DNA of 64,000 nt, taken from positions 1,523,999 through 1,587,998 of the forward strand of contig OX638343.1 of the NCBI GenBank assembly GCA_951813075.1. The letters are read 5' to 3'. A program made the position numbers and the translations under genes. The notes under the pieces are model-generated. The model was given only the letters and a program-made list of their open reading frames with translations, was not told the DNA's origin and did not search any database. This DNA is from Arenicellales bacterium (lineage in GTDB: Bacteria > Pseudomonadota > Gammaproteobacteria > Arenicellales > JAJDZL01). Of this stretch, positions 17,878 through 26,192 are shown in pieces (position 1 is the stretch's first letter; every line of letters begins with the position of its first letter).

Positions 17878-18987
17878 ATGAAGAAGTTAATTGCAGTTTC
17901 GCTTCTCGCAGGACTATTGAGTCTACCCACTGTTGTCTTTGCGGAAGCGTCATGGTACGGCTCGATTCGGGCCGGTGTATCGTCGGCACCAACAGAGAAC
18001 AGCAGAACCACCGGTCAAACGGGCGTGAGCGATTTCTATTCCCGTTGGGGCATCAAGGGCTCGAGCGAGGTGTCCGAAGGCCTGACAGCGGTGTATCGCT
18101 ACGAGAGAAAGATCGATTCCACCGATGCCAGCGATCCGGGCGGACGGCTTTCCTATGTCGGCCTTTCCGGTAGTTTCGGAACCATTACGGTCGGACAGGT
18201 CTGGAGTGCGTCTTACAATTCGTTCGGTGCGATCGTCGACAAATCCGGTGCCTATGGCGCGTCGGATACCACTACCCGGGTCGGTGATGCGGTGTCATAT
18301 GCAGTGACGGTCGGTAATCTGAGCGTGCAGGCAGATGCCATCATGGACTCTACCACGAATAAGTCCGTTGATTCGATTCAAGTCGGCGCCGCGCTAGGCG
18401 GTCTGATGGAAACCGGTTCGATTGCGGCCGCACACATTCAGCACGCAGATGTGAAGGGAGACGGCGATAAAATCACCTTTGATGGTGCAATTGCACCAGA
18501 TTATGTGGTCAAAGCTTCATTCATTGTCCCAAAAGGTACAACGGCGAAATCGTCATCATCCTATATTGTCGGTCAATATGAAGTCGGTGGCATGGCGATC
18601 CACCTCGGAGCCAGTCGGTATAGAAGCACAAATACTTGCTCCGGTGGCCTTGATGTGAACAATCAACCTATCGACTTAACTGGTCCGTTTCAATGCATGA
18701 AGAAAGTAGAACATTCTGCCACATATGCGGGTATCCAGGGAGATGTTGGAGATACGGGTGTCAGCTACTTATTTCAGGTGAGAGATCTTGACTCCAAGCG
18801 AACTGACAACCAAACACCAAATGCACAAACCTTGACGTTTTCGTCTACTCCCTGGGTTCTTGGACTTTCCCGCAAACTTGGCGGCGGTGCGAGTGTGCAC
18901 TTCGAGCACAGCGATATTGACATCGAAGACAATATAACCGGAGATTACGCGGACAGCACAGGGGTCTGGCTGCAGGTCGATTTCTGA
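17878..18987 (+). CDS. Gram-negative trimeric porin
   Basis: An outer-membrane general diffusion porin. The 369-residue precursor has a signal peptide (MKKLIAVSLLAGLLSLPTVV, cut after FAEA), starts the barrel with SWYGSIRAGV and ends in a C-terminal phenylalanine (VWLQVDF), the beta-barrel assembly signal. The segments RWGIKGSSEVSEGLTAVYRYE and LSYVGLSGSFGTITVGQ are typical of the bacterial porin family (OmpC/PhoE-like and neisserial types). The start has a TAGGAG ribosome site. It is a single-gene unit followed by an intrinsic terminator. Substrate selectivity is not readable. Confidence 0.9.
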   Translation: MKKLIAVSLLAGLLSLPTVVFAEASWYGSIRAGVSSAPTENSRTTGQTGVSDFYSRWGIKGSSEVSEGLTAVYRYERKIDSTDASDPGGRLSYVGLSGSFGTITVGQVWSASYNSFGAIVDKSGAYGASDTTTRVGDAVSYAVTVGNLSVQADAIMDSTTNKSVDSIQVGAALGGLMETGSIAAAHIQHADVKGDGDKITFDGAIAPDYVVKASFIVPKGTTAKSSSSYIVGQYEVGGMAIHLGASRYRSTNTCSGGLDVNNQPIDLTGPFQCMKKVEHSATYAGIQGDVGDTGVSYLFQVRDLDSKRTDNQTPNAQTLTFSSTPWVLGLSRKLGGGASVHFEHSDIDIEDNITGDYADSTGVWLQVDF

Positions 18988-19024
18988 TCCTGACTCCTAA
19001 AGGATTCAGATGATTGAAATGGAA

Positions 19025-19052
19025 GCGAGGTGCATATGCACCTCGCAATTTT
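19025..19052 (+). terminator. Intrinsic terminator of the porin gene
   Basis: A 22-base perfect palindrome at 19025-19046 (GCGAGGTGCAT and its inverse) gives a stem of about nine pairs with a short loop, followed by AATTTTC. It lies 38 bases after the porin stop. Confidence 0.75.
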
Positions 19053-19348
19053 CTGAAAAAATTTCTGACAAGCTTCAAAGCGTCGCAGATCAGTAACTCG
19101 GATCAGTTCGGCTGGAATCCAGGATTCCACCTCAACTTCACACGCCATATTGAATTGCTGTAATCACCGTTTCCAACAACGGTATACCACACAGAGTCCG
19201 GCTTATCCTGATTTTTCACGACACTGGAGTGGAAATTACGCATATCCGACCGAAAACGCGCTTAGACAGCGGACTTTGGGGAGAGTTTTTTTCCGCTTGC
19301 TTCTTCGCCATCAAATTAAATCATTTATAACAACCGAACATCTCCAAT

Positions 19349-19377
19349 TTGCTAATTGTGTTCAATTACCCTACAAT
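19349..19377 (+). promoter_or_regulatory. Predicted sigma-70 promoter of the lyase/CoA-transferase operon
   Basis: TTGCTA at 19349-19354 and TACAAT at 19372-19377 are separated by exactly 17 bases. The expected start of transcription is near 19384, giving a leader of about 80 bases before the first gene. The rest of 18988-19465 contains no gene I can support. Confidence 0.6.
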
Positions 19378-19384
19378 CTGGTAT

Positions 19385-19396
19385 ATTGTATACAAT
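19385..19396 (+). promoter_or_regulatory. Palindromic operator at the transcription start (GntR-type)
   Basis: ATTGTATACAAT is a perfect 12-base palindrome beginning at the predicted +1. It contains the TGTATACA core seen in many GntR/FCD-family operators (TNGTNNNACNA-like). Its position would block initiation when bound. A second, shorter inverted repeat (GACTGT/ACAGTC, 19415-19429) lies downstream. No regulator gene is encoded nearby. Confidence 0.5.
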
Positions 19397-19465
19397 CTGC
19401 AATATTAACGGGAAGACTGTACAACAGTCGCACCCATGAAAACGACTATCTAAAGGTAACGAAAC

Positions 19466-21205
19466 ATGGAACCAGCAGTTGTAATCGATCCTAAAAACCC
19501 TTTAAAAGTTAACCCCAGTACCGGTAAATCAACAATTTCCGGCGGTCACCTGGTTGCCAAGGCACTGCGTAACGAAGGCATTGACACAATTTTCACCTTG
19601 TGCGGCGGTCATATTATCGATATCTATGACGGTTGCATCGATGAGGGGATTCGCATCATTGATGTGCGTCATGAACAAGTCGCAGCTCATGCGGCCGATG
19701 GTTACGCCCGTCAAACCAGAAAAACAGGTTGTGTCGTGACCACAGCAGGACCTGGATGCACTAACGCTGTTACGGGAATAGCCAATGCGTTTCGCGCAGA
19801 AAGTCCAATCCTTCATATCGGCGGACAAGGTGCTCTGACGCAACATAAAATGGGATCACTTCAAGATCTCCCACACGTTGATCTGATGACACCAATCACA
19901 AAATTCTCTGCAGGAGTGCGCAGTACAGAACGGATTGCCGACATGGTTTCGATGGCATGCAGGGAATGTCATAACGGCGCCCCGGGTCCCTCCTACCTGG
20001 AAATTCCGCGTGACATTCTTGATGCTGAAATTGAATTCGAAGCTGCGAGAATTCCGCTCGCCAATGCTTACCGTGCTTCCACCAACGTACTCGGAGACCC
20101 GAAAGATATTGAACAACTGGCGCAATTGCTGACAAAAGCAAAACGAGCTTGCGCACTTTTCGGTACGCAGGTGTGGACGTCAAATTCTACCGATGACGTG
20201 ATCAACTTCATTCGGGCGTTCAATTTACCAGCTTATTTCAACGGTTCCGGCCGCGGAACCTTGCCACCGGGTGACCCGAACCATTTTGGTCGAACCAGAA
20301 GAATGGCGTTTGATAATGCGGATGTGATCCTGATTGTTGGAACGCCGTTCGACTTCAGAATGGGTTATGGTCGTCGACTTAGTGCTGAAGCGACTGTCGT
20401 CCAGATTGACATGGACTACAGAACAGTCGGTAAGAATCGTGATATATCTTTAGGTCTTGCCGGGCATCCTGGTACGATCCTTAAAGCAGTCGTCGAAGCC
20501 GCCGGTACTAATAATGGCAGCAATACCATTAATCGAAAAACCTGGCTCAGCGAACTACAGGTTGAGGAAATCAGTCGAAGCGAAAAACTCATGAAACTAT
20601 TCGTTTCCGACAACAAACCCATACATCCATATCGGGTAGCGTGGGAAATCAACAAATTTATTACCGAAGATACAATCTATATCGGAGACGGCGGAGACGT
20701 TGTCACTATTTCCGCACAAGCGGTGCAACCTAGGACACCCGGGCACTGGATGGACCCCGGTCCACTAGGAACACTTGGAGTCGGTACTTCATTCTCGATG
20801 GCTTCTAAGCTTGCACATCCGGATAAAGAGGTAGTTTGCTATTATGGCGACGGCTCATTTGGCATGACCGCATTTGACATGGAAACTGCCAATCGTTTTG
20901 GCGCACCCTATATTGCGGTCATCGGAAACAACAGCGCAATGAATCAGATTCGTTATGGCCAGATCGCGAAATACGGTAAAGAGCGAGGCGATATCGGAAA
21001 CCTGCTGGGCGATGTGCCATTTTCAAAGTTTGGCGAAATGCTGGGCGGCTACGGAGAAGAAGTGCACGATCCGGCTGAAATTGCACCAGCGTTGCAACGC
21101 GCGCGCGAAGGTGTTGCAGCTACCGGTAAATCTGCGGTGATCAACATTTGGGTTGACCCCTCCGAATACGCTCCTGGAACGAAAGCGCAGACGATGTATA
21201 AATAG
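19466..21205 (+). CDS. Thiamine-diphosphate 2-hydroxyacyl-CoA lyase / oxalyl-CoA decarboxylase-like enzyme
   Basis: A ThDP enzyme of the acetolactate synthase fold. The ThDP-activating glutamate is in DVRHEQVAAHAADGY (about E70), and the Mg/ThDP motif runs from GDGSFG to GNNS (461-490). HKMGSLQDLPHVDL followed by TKFSA resembles the matching segment of 2-hydroxyacyl-CoA lyase (HACL) more than the DYEEMD segment of oxalyl-CoA decarboxylase. HACL cleaves 2-hydroxyacyl-CoA to an aldehyde and formyl-CoA; oxalyl-CoA decarboxylase yields formyl-CoA and CO2. The genes for a formyl-CoA transferase homolog and a formyl-group enzyme follow at 33 and 12 bases, so formyl-CoA chemistry is well supported while the substrate is not. 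Automatic annotation would probably say acetolactate synthase; no small subunit is present. Confidence 0.75.
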   Translation: MEPAVVIDPKNPLKVNPSTGKSTISGGHLVAKALRNEGIDTIFTLCGGHIIDIYDGCIDEGIRIIDVRHEQVAAHAADGYARQTRKTGCVVTTAGPGCTNAVTGIANAFRAESPILHIGGQGALTQHKMGSLQDLPHVDLMTPITKFSAGVRSTERIADMVSMACRECHNGAPGPSYLEIPRDILDAEIEFEAARIPLANAYRASTNVLGDPKDIEQLAQLLTKAKRACALFGTQVWTSNSTDDVINFIRAFNLPAYFNGSGRGTLPPGDPNHFGRTRRMAFDNADVILIVGTPFDFRMGYGRRLSAEATVVQIDMDYRTVGKNRDISLGLAGHPGTILKAVVEAAGTNNGSNTINRKTWLSELQVEEISRSEKLMKLFVSDNKPIHPYRVAWEINKFITEDTIYIGDGGDVVTISAQAVQPRTPGHWMDPGPLGTLGVGTSFSMASKLAHPDKEVVCYYGDGSFGMTAFDMETANRFGAPYIAVIGNNSAMNQIRYGQIAKYGKERGDIGNLLGDVPFSKFGEMLGGYGEEVHDPAEIAPALQRAREGVAATGKSAVINIWVDPSEYAPGTKAQTMYK

Positions 21206-21238
21206 CCGTCGGATGATTCAACAACAAGGAGGCAATTA

Positions 21239-22480
21239 ATGAGTAAGGCTCTGGAAGGAATTCGCATTCTGGATATGACGCACGTTCAGTCCGGTCCGAC
21301 CTGCACCCAACTACTTGCATGGTTTGGAGCAGATGTTCTCAAGGTAGAACGTGCTGGTGCGGGAGATGCAACGCGGGGACAGCTGCGCGATATTCCAGAT
21401 GTAGACAGCCTTTATTTCACCATGTTGAATCACAACAAACGTTCGATGACTCTGAACACCAAAAACGAAAAAGGTAAAGAAGTATTCGAGAGACTGATTC
21501 GTACATGCGATGTTCTTGTCGAGAATTTCGCCCCCGGGGCATTGGACCGAATGGGATTTTCTTGGGAGAAAATTCAGCAAATTAATCCGAGACTGATTTA
21601 TGCATCAGTCAAGGGTTTTGGCAAGGGTCCCTATCAGGACTGCAAAGTCTACGAAAATGTCGCCCAGTGTACAGGCGGTTCGGCCAGTACGACTGGATTT
21701 GAAGAAGGCTCGCCAACAGTAACCGGTGCACAAATCGGTGACAGTGGAACAGGTGTGCACCTTGCTGTCGGCATTCTAGCGGCACTGGTCCATCGTCAGA
21801 CTACCGGTGTGGGTCAGCGCGTTGAATGTGCCATGCAGGATGCAGTGATGAATCTATGCAGAGTGAAATTTCGTGACCAACAACGCCTTGCACACGGCCC
21901 GCTTACTGAATACCCACAGTATCCAAACGGTGAATTCGGCTCGTCTGTACCACGTAGTGGCAATTCGTCAGGCGGTGGCCAGCCCGGCTGGGCGGTCAAG
22001 ACAGCACCAGGTGGCCCAAACGATTATGTTTACGTAATTATCCAGCCTCCGGGATGGGCACACCTGATGCGGGTAATCGGACGTGAAGAACTGATTGACG
22101 ACCCGGAATGGTCGACACCACAGGTTCGTCTGCCGAAACTCGACAAGTGCTTTGAAATGATTGAGGAATGGACCAAAACCAAAACCAAATTCGAGGTTAT
22201 GGAGACACTCAATCCTCTCAATGTGCCTTGCGGCCCAATTCTGTCAATTGAGGAACTCATCAACGAGGATGCCCTGATGCAGACTGGCACCGTCGTTGAA
22301 GTCGATCATCCCGAACGAGGACCCTATCGAACCATCGGTAATCCAATCAAACTTTCCGCCTCACCGTCGGAAGTAATTCGATCGCCCCTGCTCGGGGAGC
22401 ATACCCATGAGATTCTGTCAGAGGTGTTGGGTTACGATGCGAGTGAAATAGAGCAACTGAGTGAAGCCGGTGCTATATAG
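21239..22480 (+). CDS. Class III CoA transferase, formyl-CoA transferase (Frc)-like
   Basis: Family III CoA transferases move CoA between acids through aspartyl-CoA anhydrides. The 413-residue protein resembles Oxalobacter formyl-CoA:oxalate CoA-transferase along its length: [66 protein letters not shown] and the end [12 protein letters not shown]. The catalytic Asp169 of Frc corresponds to D168 here (IGDSGTG), and the glycine loop is kept. The residue equivalent to Frc Trp48 is Gln48 (RGQLRD), which may alter the accepted acid or acyl group. A strong AAGGAGG ribosome site precedes the ATG. Expected role: transfer CoA from formyl-CoA to an organic acid, releasing formate. Confidence 0.85.
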   Translation: MSKALEGIRILDMTHVQSGPTCTQLLAWFGADVLKVERAGAGDATRGQLRDIPDVDSLYFTMLNHNKRSMTLNTKNEKGKEVFERLIRTCDVLVENFAPGALDRMGFSWEKIQQINPRLIYASVKGFGKGPYQDCKVYENVAQCTGGSASTTGFEEGSPTVTGAQIGDSGTGVHLAVGILAALVHRQTTGVGQRVECAMQDAVMNLCRVKFRDQQRLAHGPLTEYPQYPNGEFGSSVPRSGNSSGGGQPGWAVKTAPGGPNDYVYVIIQPPGWAHLMRVIGREELIDDPEWSTPQVRLPKLDKCFEMIEEWTKTKTKFEVMETLNPLNVPCGPILSIEELINEDALMQTGTVVEVDHPERGPYRTIGNPIKLSASPSEVIRSPLLGEHTHEILSEVLGYDASEIEQLSEAGAI

Positions 22481-22492
22481 AAAAACAGCTCC

Positions 22493-23407
22493 ATGAGATT
22501 GATCGTACATGGTCAGCAAGCATTCGGACAGGCAGTTCTGGAACGCTTGCTGAGTCAAAATGAGAATGTCGTTGCGGTTTACTGTGCCCCAGACAAGGGT
22601 TCTCGCCCTGACCCACTGAAACAAGCCGCCGAGCAGGCAGGCATTGCTGTCCTGCAACCGACGACCTACAAGACGCATGAAGTCGCCGAACAGATGAGAG
22701 TGCTTGAGGCTGACTTGTGTCTGATGGCTTACGTCACACTTATCGTACCATCTGAAGTACTGAATGTTCCCAGATTAGGTTCCATTCAATTTCATCCATC
22801 TCTACTTCCGGACCACAAAGGTCCGAGTTCCATCAACTGGCCCATCATTCAGGGAAAGACTAAAACTGGATTGAGTATCTTTTGGCCTGATGATGGTCTG
22901 GATACCGGACCTATTTTGCTTCAGGAGTCTGTCGATATCGGTCCTGATGACACACTCGGCAGCCTCTACTTCAATCAGTTGTTTCCTCTTGGTGTTGATG
23001 CCATGCTGAAAGCACTGGAAATGGTCAAGTCAGGAAGTGCACCGCGTATTGCTCAAGATCAGAATGCCGGTAGTTATGAAGGTTGGTGTGGGAAAAGTGA
23101 TGCCGAAATTGATTGGAGCAAACCCGTCGATGAGGTGTACAACCTGATTCGCGGTACCAACCCTCAGCCAGGTGCGTGGACGACGCTGAACGGACAGACT
23201 GTTCAGATTTATGACTGTGAGAAAAGAAATTCCAATTCTGACTCTGTATCCGGACAGGTCACCGATTGTCTGGATTCAGGGTTCAGCGTTGCCGCCAGTA
23301 GCGGCGAAATACTCGTCAAGCGGGTCCGGTTCGGATCGGAAAAAATGACTGCGGTTCAGTTTGCTGGCAGTTCCGAACTGAAACAGGGAGATTCATTCGG
23401 TACCTGA
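22493..23407 (+). CDS. Stand-alone formyltransferase-fold protein like the N-terminal domain of 10-formyl-THF dehydrogenase
   Basis: A 304-residue protein that resembles the hydrolase domain of 10-formyltetrahydrofolate dehydrogenase (ALDH1L1) rather than Fmt: HGQQAFGQAVLERL, PDKGSRPDPL, GSIQFHPSLLPDHKGPSSIN and SIFWPDDGLDTGPILLQ. The catalytic His (H101) and Asp (D137) are present. The Asn of Fmt-type transferases (NxH) is replaced by Gln99, as that position is also non-Asn in the dehydrogenase. No acyl-carrier or aldehyde dehydrogenase domain follows. In the full enzyme this domain passes formyl from 10-formyl-THF to a phosphopantetheine thiol. Next to formyl-CoA enzymes, formyl exchange between THF and CoA, or simple hydrolysis to formate, are both possible. 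It converges on formate dehydrogenase. Confidence 0.75.
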   Translation: MRLIVHGQQAFGQAVLERLLSQNENVVAVYCAPDKGSRPDPLKQAAEQAGIAVLQPTTYKTHEVAEQMRVLEADLCLMAYVTLIVPSEVLNVPRLGSIQFHPSLLPDHKGPSSINWPIIQGKTKTGLSIFWPDDGLDTGPILLQESVDIGPDDTLGSLYFNQLFPLGVDAMLKALEMVKSGSAPRIAQDQNAGSYEGWCGKSDAEIDWSKPVDEVYNLIRGTNPQPGAWTTLNGQTVQIYDCEKRNSNSDSVSGQVTDCLDSGFSVAASSGEILVKRVRFGSEKMTAVQFAGSSELKQGDSFGT

Positions 23408-23429
23408 ACACTGCTGTCCAATCAGCAAA

Positions 23430-26192
23430 CTACATCATCGGCAATCTTTCGATTCTCGCCGCGCAGTACTTGAACTCCGGAATTTTTCCCATCGGATCAA
23501 GAGCTGGGTTCGTCAGAATGTTTGCTGCCGCTTCCGCGTAGCAGAAAGGAACAAATACCATTCCTTCTGGGATAGAAAAGTCTTGCCGTGTCCTCAGAGA
23601 GATATCCCCTCGTCGCGTCACGATACGGACCATTTCACCAGGTTGAATGCCGAGTTTCCGAAGTTCATTCGGTGAAAAACTGGCCACCGCTTCGGGTTCG
23701 ATCTCATCAAGCACCCTGGCTCTTCGGGTCATCGCGCCGGTGTGCCAGTGCTCCAGTTGCCGACCGGTCGTCAGAATCATCGGGAAATCCTCATCCGGCT
23801 CTTCGGCCGGTGGTACGATACCGGCTGGTACCAGTTTGGCTCGTCGGCTCTCCGTAGGAAATCCGTCACCAAATACGATCTCATTCCCCGGTCGATCAGG
23901 CGCGTCACATGGATAGGTTACTGAACTTTCCGCATCAACTCTCTGCCAAGTAATGTTGTTGAGAGACGGCATGACACTGGCCATTTCAGCGTATACGTCG
24001 GCCGGTCCCGAATATTTCCAGTCAAGACCCAATCGAACCGCAATTTCCTGGATGATCCACCAATCCTGCCTGGTATCACCCGGCAAGCTCAGCGCTGCGC
24101 GTCCCATCTGCACCTGACGGTTGGTATTGGTCACCGTACCATTTTTTTCTGGCCATGCTGATGCAGGCAGAACCACATCGGCGTGGTAGGCAGTTTCAGT
24201 TAAAAACAGATCTTGCACAACCAGGTGGTCAAGTTTTGCCAGTGCTTCTCTCGCATGTTGAACATCGGGATCCGACATGGCGGGATTTTCACCCATTACG
24301 TACATTGCGCGAATCTGACCGGCATGAACGGCGTCCATGATTTCCACTACAGTCAAACCTTTTTCGGGGTCAAGCGAAGTGCCCCATTCATCTTCAAAAC
24401 GCGAGCGGATATTTTCCGCATCCACTGCCTGATAATCTGGAAATACCATTGGAATCAATCCGGCATCTGACGCTCCTTGTACGTTATTCTGACCTCGCAG
24501 CGGATGCAGTCCGGTGCCCGGCCGGCCAACCTGCCCGGTAATCGCCGCCAGCGCGATCAGGCATCTGGCATTGTCAGTGCCATGGGTATGTTGCGATATG
24601 CCCATACCCCAAAAAATTATTGAGCGATCTGCAGTCGCGTATCGACGAGCAACCAGGCGGAGTTTGTCCGCATCGATACCACAGATTTTGGCCATCTCCT
24701 CCGGCGGAAACAACTCAACATGCCGTCGCAGGTTTTCAAACCCTTCCGTAAATTGACTGACGTATTCGCGATTGTAAATTTCTTCCTTGATGATCACATG
24801 AAGCAAAGCATTCAGTAATGCGACATCAGTTCCAGGATTAAATTGCAGCATGTGCGTGGCATGACGGCCAAGCGCAGTACCTCGCGGGTCCATTACGATC
24901 AGGTCCTTGCCATTGTTTTTCGCTTGCTTGAAAAATGTTGCGGCAACAGGGTGGTTTTCCGTCGGATTGGCTCCGATCACGACAATTACATCGGCGTCTT
25001 TGCACGAGGTGAACGGCGCTGTAACCGCACCCGAACCAATGCCTTCCAACAAGGCCGCTACACTGGAGGCATGACACAGCCTCGTGCAGTGATCGACATT
25101 GTTGGTACCAAATCCAGTACGAACCAGTTTCTGAACCAGATAAGCTTCCTCGTTGGATCCCTTGGCGGAACCGAATCCCGCCAGACCCTGTGATCCGGAT
25201 TCCTCACGTATCTTCTTGAAACCTGCGGCAGCGTAGTCAAGTGCCTCATCCCATTCCACTTCTCGGAAATGAGTGGTTGGATTGGATGGGTCGACTTCAA
25301 TTTCAGCATTCTTACCGACATCATCGCGACGTATCAACGGTTTGGTCAATCGGTGTGGATGGTTGACATAGTCGAATCCAAATCGTCCTTTTACACAAAG
25401 TCTATTATTGTTTGCGGGACCATCGCGGCCATTGACCGCTACAATCTTGTTGTCGCTGATCTGATATGTAATCTGACATCCGACACCACAGTACGGGCAT
25501 ACACTCTCAACCTCATCGACAACAAGTTTCCGGTTCACACCGTTGGCTTCTACGAGGGTCTCTTCGATCAACGCTCCAGTCGGGCACGCCTGCACGCATT
25601 CACCACACGCCACACAGGTACTGTTTCCCATCGGATCATCAAAATCGAACACAATTTTTGACTCACTGCCGCGATACGCCATTCCGATCACATCGTTGAC
25701 TTGAACTTCCCTGCAGGCGCGAACACATAAATTACAGTGAATGCAAGCATCCAGAAATACCCGCATTGCGGCGTGGCTTGGATCTGGAGCAGGTGCCTTT
25801 CTCGACGGAATGCGGTTTGTTTTTGGCTTGACCTGATCTGTCCATTGCCAAAATCGGGAGTTGGGGTCATGAGCCGTTTCTCGTTTCGGTTGATCAGCCT
25901 CAAGCATTTCGAAAACTAGCTTTCTCGCAAAAACTGCCCGATCGTTTCCCGTATGTACCTTCATTCCCGGCGCAGGTTTTCGTATACATGAAGCCGCCAA
26001 CACCCGCTCACCCTCAATTTCCACCATGCAGGCACGGCAGTTCCCATCTGCCCGATAACCAGGCTCGGTAGAAAAACAAAGATGCGGCAATTCCTTGTGC
26101 TCGCGGTAAGCGATCTGCCAGATCGTCTCGTCTGGATGGGCGCTGACCTGCTTTCCATCCAACTCGAACGTAACCGTTACATCATTGTGCAT
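23430..26192 (-). CDS. fdsA: NAD-dependent formate dehydrogenase, molybdenum catalytic subunit
   Basis: The subunit oxidises formate to CO2 at a Mo (or W)-bis-pyranopterin centre. The 920 residues contain, in order, an N-terminal [2Fe-2S] domain (cysteines about 39, 52, 55 and 69), a 4Fe-4S pair (CIHCNLCVRAC, about 150-160; CVACGECVQAC, about 193-203), the Fe-S motif CPYCGVGC (232-239) and the molybdopterin oxidoreductase core. The metal ligand is cysteine, C373 in CTRLCHAS, not selenocysteine. The C-terminal molybdopterin-dinucleotide domain includes TTGRQLEHWHTGAMTRR. It overlaps the preceding fused diaphorase gene by 11 bases. The cytosolic, soluble FdsABG type is expected. The fdsD and fdhD accessory genes are not in the window. 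Confidence 0.93.
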   Translation of the reverse strand: MHNDVTVTFELDGKQVSAHPDETIWQIAYREHKELPHLCFSTEPGYRADGNCRACMVEIEGERVLAASCIRKPAPGMKVHTGNDRAVFARKLVFEMLEADQPKRETAHDPNSRFWQWTDQVKPKTNRIPSRKAPAPDPSHAAMRVFLDACIHCNLCVRACREVQVNDVIGMAYRGSESKIVFDFDDPMGNSTCVACGECVQACPTGALIEETLVEANGVNRKLVVDEVESVCPYCGVGCQITYQISDNKIVAVNGRDGPANNNRLCVKGRFGFDYVNHPHRLTKPLIRRDDVGKNAEIEVDPSNPTTHFREVEWDEALDYAAAGFKKIREESGSQGLAGFGSAKGSNEEAYLVQKLVRTGFGTNNVDHCTRLCHASSVAALLEGIGSGAVTAPFTSCKDADVIVVIGANPTENHPVAATFFKQAKNNGKDLIVMDPRGTALGRHATHMLQFNPGTDVALLNALLHVIIKEEIYNREYVSQFTEGFENLRRHVELFPPEEMAKICGIDADKLRLVARRYATADRSIIFWGMGISQHTHGTDNARCLIALAAITGQVGRPGTGLHPLRGQNNVQGASDAGLIPMVFPDYQAVDAENIRSRFEDEWGTSLDPEKGLTVVEIMDAVHAGQIRAMYVMGENPAMSDPDVQHAREALAKLDHLVVQDLFLTETAYHADVVLPASAWPEKNGTVTNTNRQVQMGRAALSLPGDTRQDWWIIQEIAVRLGLDWKYSGPADVYAEMASVMPSLNNITWQRVDAESSVTYPCDAPDRPGNEIVFGDGFPTESRRAKLVPAGIVPPAEEPDEDFPMILTTGRQLEHWHTGAMTRRARVLDEIEPEAVASFSPNELRKLGIQPGEMVRIVTRRGDISLRTRQDFSIPEGMVFVPFCYAEAAANILTNPALDPMGKIPEFKYCAARIERLPMM

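Noticed and set aside
19466..21205. Annotation as acetolactate synthase large subunit
   Set aside because: No small subunit or ilv context, the HACL-like MGSLQDLP segment, and direct linkage to a formyl-CoA transferase homolog.
22493..23407. Annotation as a second methionyl-tRNA formyltransferase
   Set aside because: It lacks the NxH catalytic Asn and the tRNA-binding C-domain, while a genuine fmt is present at 58403-59362.
23430..26192. Selenocysteine-type formate dehydrogenase
   Set aside because: The frame is uninterrupted and the metal ligand position is an ordinary cysteine codon (C373).
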